Origin: Bacteroidota bacterium
GTDB lineage: Bacteria > Bacteroidota > Bacteroidia > Bacteroidales > B18-G4
NCBI GenBank assembly: GCA_003648575.1
Contig: QMPN01000124.1
Coordinates: forward strand, 1 to 8,764
Reading direction: 5' to 3'
DNA length: 8,764 nucleotides
The position numbers were made by a program, and so were the translations under genes. This document shows, piece after piece, positions 6,590 through 8,764 of this stretch. The notes below the pieces were generated by a model. It saw nothing but the letters and a program-made list of their open reading frames with translations, made no database searches and was not told the origin of the DNA. Numbering within the stretch: position 1 is the stretch's first letter; every line of letters starts with the position of its first letter.

Positions 6590-7555
6590 ATGATTATTGT
6601 AACAGGTGCCGCAGGATTTATCGGAAGTGTGATGGTTGGGAAACTCAACAACAAAGGCTTTACCGATATTGTCCCGGTGGATGACTTTTCCAGGCCGGAA
6701 AAAGAAAAAAATCTTTCGAACAAAGCTATCCTCGAAAAGGTTGACAGAAATGAATTTTTCGACTGGTTGGAAAAGAACCACAAGGAGGTTGATATTATCT
6801 TTCACCTTGGGGCAAGGACAGACACTACAGAATTCGATATGGCTGTCTTCGACAAGCTAAACCTCAACTACTCAAAAGCAATGTGGAATGCCTGTGTAGA
6901 ATATGGGATACCGCTCGTTTATGCTTCATCAGCAGCCACCTATGGACTCGGCGAATTTGGTTACGACGATAATCAAGATATCATCCCCAAGCTAAAGCCG
7001 TTAAATCCATACGGGGTATCGAAGAATGAATTCGACAAATGGGCACTTGAGCAGAAAACAAAACCGGTATTCTGGGCAGGTCTGAAATTCTTCAATGTTT
7101 ACGGGCCCAACGAGTTTCATAAGGGACGTATGGCCTCAGTGATCATGCATGCCTTCCGTCAGATCAAAGAAACCGGCATGGTGAAACTCTTCAGGTCTCA
7201 TAACCCGGACTATGAAGATGGCATGCAAGTTCGCGACTTTATTTATGTGAAGGATGTAGCCGATGTGATGTACTTCCTGATGACCTACCGTGAGAAGTCA
7301 GGCATCTATAACCTTGGTACCGGTCAGGCACGCGCTTTTCTCGACCTTGCAAGGGGCACTTTCAAGGCAATGAACATAGAGCCGAAGATCGAGTTTATCG
7401 ACACCCCGGAAGACATCCGCGATAAGTATCAGTATTTTACCGAAGCCAACATGAATAAATTACGCGCTATCGGCTACAATAAAAACTTCTACACGCTGGA
7501 AGAAGGCATCGAGGAATATGTGCAGGGATTCTTATTAAAAAATAGGCATTTTTGA
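6590..7555 (+). CDS. hldD: ADP-L-glycero-D-manno-heptose 6-epimerase
   Basis: HldD (RfaD) converts ADP-D-glycero-D-manno-heptose to the L-glycero form, the last step in making activated heptose for the LPS core, in the cytoplasm. From ATG 6590 the protein has 321 residues, close to the family's usual size of about 310. It is an extended SDR epimerase. The NAD(P)-binding glycine motif TGAAGFIG is at 5-12, the catalytic Ser is at 113-114 in YASSAATYG, the YxxxK pair is Tyr141/Lys145 (YGVSK), and FFNVYGPNEFHKGRMAS (168-183) contains the family-typical Lys178. RDFIYVKDVADV (215-226) and YNLGTGQARAF (240-250) are also family signatures. The in-frame ATG at 6524 adds 22 residues ahead of the Rossmann strand and is upstream of the promoter, so it is rejected. 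No partner heptose genes are visible nearby; the downstream gene (secDF) has its own promoter. Confidence 0.95.
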   Translation: MIIVTGAAGFIGSVMVGKLNNKGFTDIVPVDDFSRPEKEKNLSNKAILEKVDRNEFFDWLEKNHKEVDIIFHLGARTDTTEFDMAVFDKLNLNYSKAMWNACVEYGIPLVYASSAATYGLGEFGYDDNQDIIPKLKPLNPYGVSKNEFDKWALEQKTKPVFWAGLKFFNVYGPNEFHKGRMASVIMHAFRQIKETGMVKLFRSHNPDYEDGMQVRDFIYVKDVADVMYFLMTYREKSGIYNLGTGQARAFLDLARGTFKAMNIEPKIEFIDTPEDIRDKYQYFTEANMNKLRAIGYNKNFYTLEEGIEEYVQGFLLKNRHF

Positions 7556-7588
7556 TATTCGATATTCGATATCCGATATCCGATATTC
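7554..7588. repeat. 7-bp tandem repeat (GATATYC x5) abutting the hldD stop codon
   Basis: There are five perfect-length units: GATATTC, GATATTC, GATATCC, GATATCC, GATATTC. They differ only at the sixth base. The first unit begins with the GA of the hldD TGA stop codon (7553-7555). The unit is close to palindromic (GATATC), so the array could fold in either strand, but no T-run follows and it is not a convincing terminator. Confidence 0.85.
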
Positions 7589-7620
7589 GAGGCCGGATCT
7601 ATTTTTAACCTGCCAACTTT

Positions 7621-7656
7621 AAATACTCTAAGTACTCTAAATACTTTAAGTACTTT
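7621..7656. repeat. 9-bp tandem repeat (AARTACTYT x4) upstream of secDF
   Basis: Four exact-length units are AAATACTCT, AAGTACTCT, AAATACTTT, AAGTACTTT. The third base alternates A/G/A/G and the eighth is C/C/T/T, as if an 18-bp pair had been duplicated and then changed. A weaker half-unit (AACTTT) precedes it at 7615-7620. It ends 15 bp before the -33 element of the secDF promoter. Confidence 0.85.
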
Positions 7657-7671
7657 TTCCTCAGGTTAGAA

Positions 7672-7702
7672 TTGTATTATAACAAATATTATCCTATTTT
7701 TG
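7672..7702 (+). promoter_or_regulatory. Bacteroidota-type promoter of secDF
   Basis: TTG at 7672-7674, a 20-nt spacer and TATTTTTG at 7695-7702 match the TTG/TAnnTTTG consensus, with the same spacing as the hldD promoter. The transcript would begin a few bases downstream, giving a leader of roughly 35 nt that is A-rich and without a Shine-Dalgarno sequence before ATG 7745. Confidence 0.75.
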
Positions 7703-7744
7703 CACCCTCAAAAATCTGAAGAAAATTAATTTAAACTAAAACAC

Positions 7745-8764
7745 ATGCAAAGTAGAGGAGCCATTATAGTTTTTGCAGTAGCTTTTGCACTCGTTTGCTT
7801 ATTCCAGTTGTCATTCACATTCTTTACCTCCGTGGTAGAAGGTGATGCACGCAGCTATGCTTACGATGAAGAAACTTATACCATTGCAGAAAGACTGGCC
7901 GGTGGCGATGAATTAAAAGAAGCTTTTCTGGTTGATTCTATTGCGAAAGCCAGGGAAGAATATTACCTCCACAATGAAGCAGGGGTATATAACATTCTCA
8001 TCAGGAAATACAGCTATCAGGAAGCAAAAGAACGCGAGTTGAACCTCGGTCTTGACCTTAAAGGTGGTATGAACGTAATCCTTGAAGTTAAGGTGGGTGA
8101 TATAGTGAACGCCCTTTCAGGATACAATGAAGACCCGTTGTTCCGTTCGGTAATGAAAGAAACATATGCCAGGCAGCGATATAGTTCAAAAGATTTCGTA
8201 ACCCTTTTCGGTGAGACATGGGAAGAACTGGCCCCCGGGCAGAACCTCTCTTCATATTTCACTTCTGTGGATCTGCGTGATAAGATCACCTATAATTCTA
8301 CAAATGCAGATGTGATCTCCGTTATCAAGGAAGAGACCAACGATGCTATTGACAGGGCTTTTAATATTCTCCGTACCCGTATCGACCGTTTCGGTGTTAC
8401 CCAGCCAAACATCTCCAAGCTGTCTACTGCCGGACGCATCCTTGTCGAGCTTCCGGGTATCAAAGATCCCGCCCGTATACGTAAACTCCTGCAGGGAACA
8501 GCTCAACTTGAATTCTGGGAAACCTATCAGCTTCCTGAAGTCATTGGTGACATTCTGCAAGCTGAAGAGCTCATCAAGCAACAGAATGCCCGTGCAGAAA
8601 TGCTGCTCGAAGGCGAAACAATTGAGGAAGAAGAAGCTGTTGTTGTTGAAGAAGAAGTGGCTGAAGGCACTGAGTCAGGAGAAGAACTTCTCGGACAACT
8701 CGAAGGTGATACTACCGATGCAGCTACTGCCCTCCTCGACCAGCTGGAATCAGACTCTATCATG
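7745..8764 (+). CDS. secDF: Protein translocase subunit SecDF, N-terminal part (runs off window)
   Basis: From ATG 7745 the frame stays open to the last base, giving 340 residues with no stop. SecD/SecF is the proton-driven membrane partner of SecYEG that helps pull proteins across the inner membrane. Visible parts are a first transmembrane helix (about 5-28), the SecD signature LGLDLKGG (101-108), the first periplasmic domain with AIDRAFNILRTRIDRFGV (201-218) and RILVELPGIKDPARIRKLLQ (231-250), then TAQLEFWETY (252-261). After this comes an acidic stretch (about 289-340, with EEEEAVVVEEE), which I recall as variable filler in Bacteroidota SecDF proteins. Bacteroidota usually carry a single SecDF fusion, so the fused form is inferred; the SecF half is outside the window. 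Sec export of this kind would be needed for the T9SS proteases encoded upstream, but the genes are not in one operon. Confidence 0.93.
   Translation, partial: MQSRGAIIVFAVAFALVCLFQLSFTFFTSVVEGDARSYAYDEETYTIAERLAGGDELKEAFLVDSIAKAREEYYLHNEAGVYNILIRKYSYQEAKERELNLGLDLKGGMNVILEVKVGDIVNALSGYNEDPLFRSVMKETYARQRYSSKDFVTLFGETWEELAPGQNLSSYFTSVDLRDKITYNSTNADVISVIKEETNDAIDRAFNILRTRIDRFGVTQPNISKLSTAGRILVELPGIKDPARIRKLLQGTAQLEFWETYQLPEVIGDILQAEELIKQQNARAEMLLEGETIEEEEAVVVEEEVAEGTESGEELLGQLEGDTTDAATALLDQLESDSIM

Noticed and set aside
7554..7656. Repeats downstream of hldD as a small CRISPR array
   Set aside because: The units are directly adjacent, 7 and 9 bp long, with no spacers and no cas genes nearby.
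8017..8763. Minus-strand ORFs of 78-109 residues opposite secDF
   Set aside because: They overlap a long plus-strand frame with clear SecD motifs. Their Ser/Arg-rich translations are the expected shadow of the Glu-rich coding strand.

Overview
The window looks like an ordinary chromosomal segment from a free-living or environmental member of the Bacteroidota, probably Bacteroidales-like. Four things point that way. Two secreted proteases end in type IX secretion (T9SS) sorting domains. SecD appears to be the start of a fused SecDF. Two good promoters match the Bacteroidota form (TTG, about 20 nt, TAnnTTTG). Leaders are A-rich and lack clear Shine-Dalgarno sequences. The lineage assignment is inference; no rRNA or other marker gene is present.

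Left part (1-1885, + strand): the 3' end of a LolA-like 'outer membrane lipoprotein-sorting protein' gene, a short hairpin, then a GTG-started outer-membrane beta-barrel gene resembling the DUF1302 family. Such pairs usually accompany an RND/MMPL-type exporter, which would lie upstream of the window.

Middle part (1974-6354, - strand): two paralogous secreted serine endopeptidases of the lysyl-endopeptidase (Achromobacter protease I, Lys-C) type. Each has a signal peptide, a pro-region, a catalytic domain with an intact His/Asp/Ser triad, PKD domains (one in the 622-residue protein, three in the 801-residue protein) and a C-terminal T9SS sorting domain. They lie in tandem, but a strong intrinsic terminator and a promoter-like motif separate them, so they are probably transcribed independently. 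By eye, the shorter paralog keeps the Asp expected to set lysine specificity, while the longer one has Ser there.

Right part (6590-8764, + strand): hldD (ADP-L-glycero-D-manno-heptose 6-epimerase, LPS core heptose supply), then the 5' part of secDF (Sec translocon accessory protein), which runs off the window. Each has its own Bacteroidota-type promoter. Both gaps flanking hldD contain short degenerate tandem repeats (9-mer, 7-mer and another 9-mer).

Functionally, the window is about the cell envelope: Sec export (SecDF), T9SS cargo (the proteases), LPS building blocks (HldD) and an outer-membrane export or lipid-trafficking pair. I see no mobile element, CRISPR array, tRNA, rRNA or phage gene, and no convincing undescribed multi-gene system. 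The observations most worth following are the divergent specificity residue in the protease pair, the conserved lysine at both pro/mature junctions, and the repeats around hldD. No gene-free stretch exceeds 300 bp; the gaps are 508-643, 1886-1973, 3843-3948, 6355-6589 and 7556-7744.
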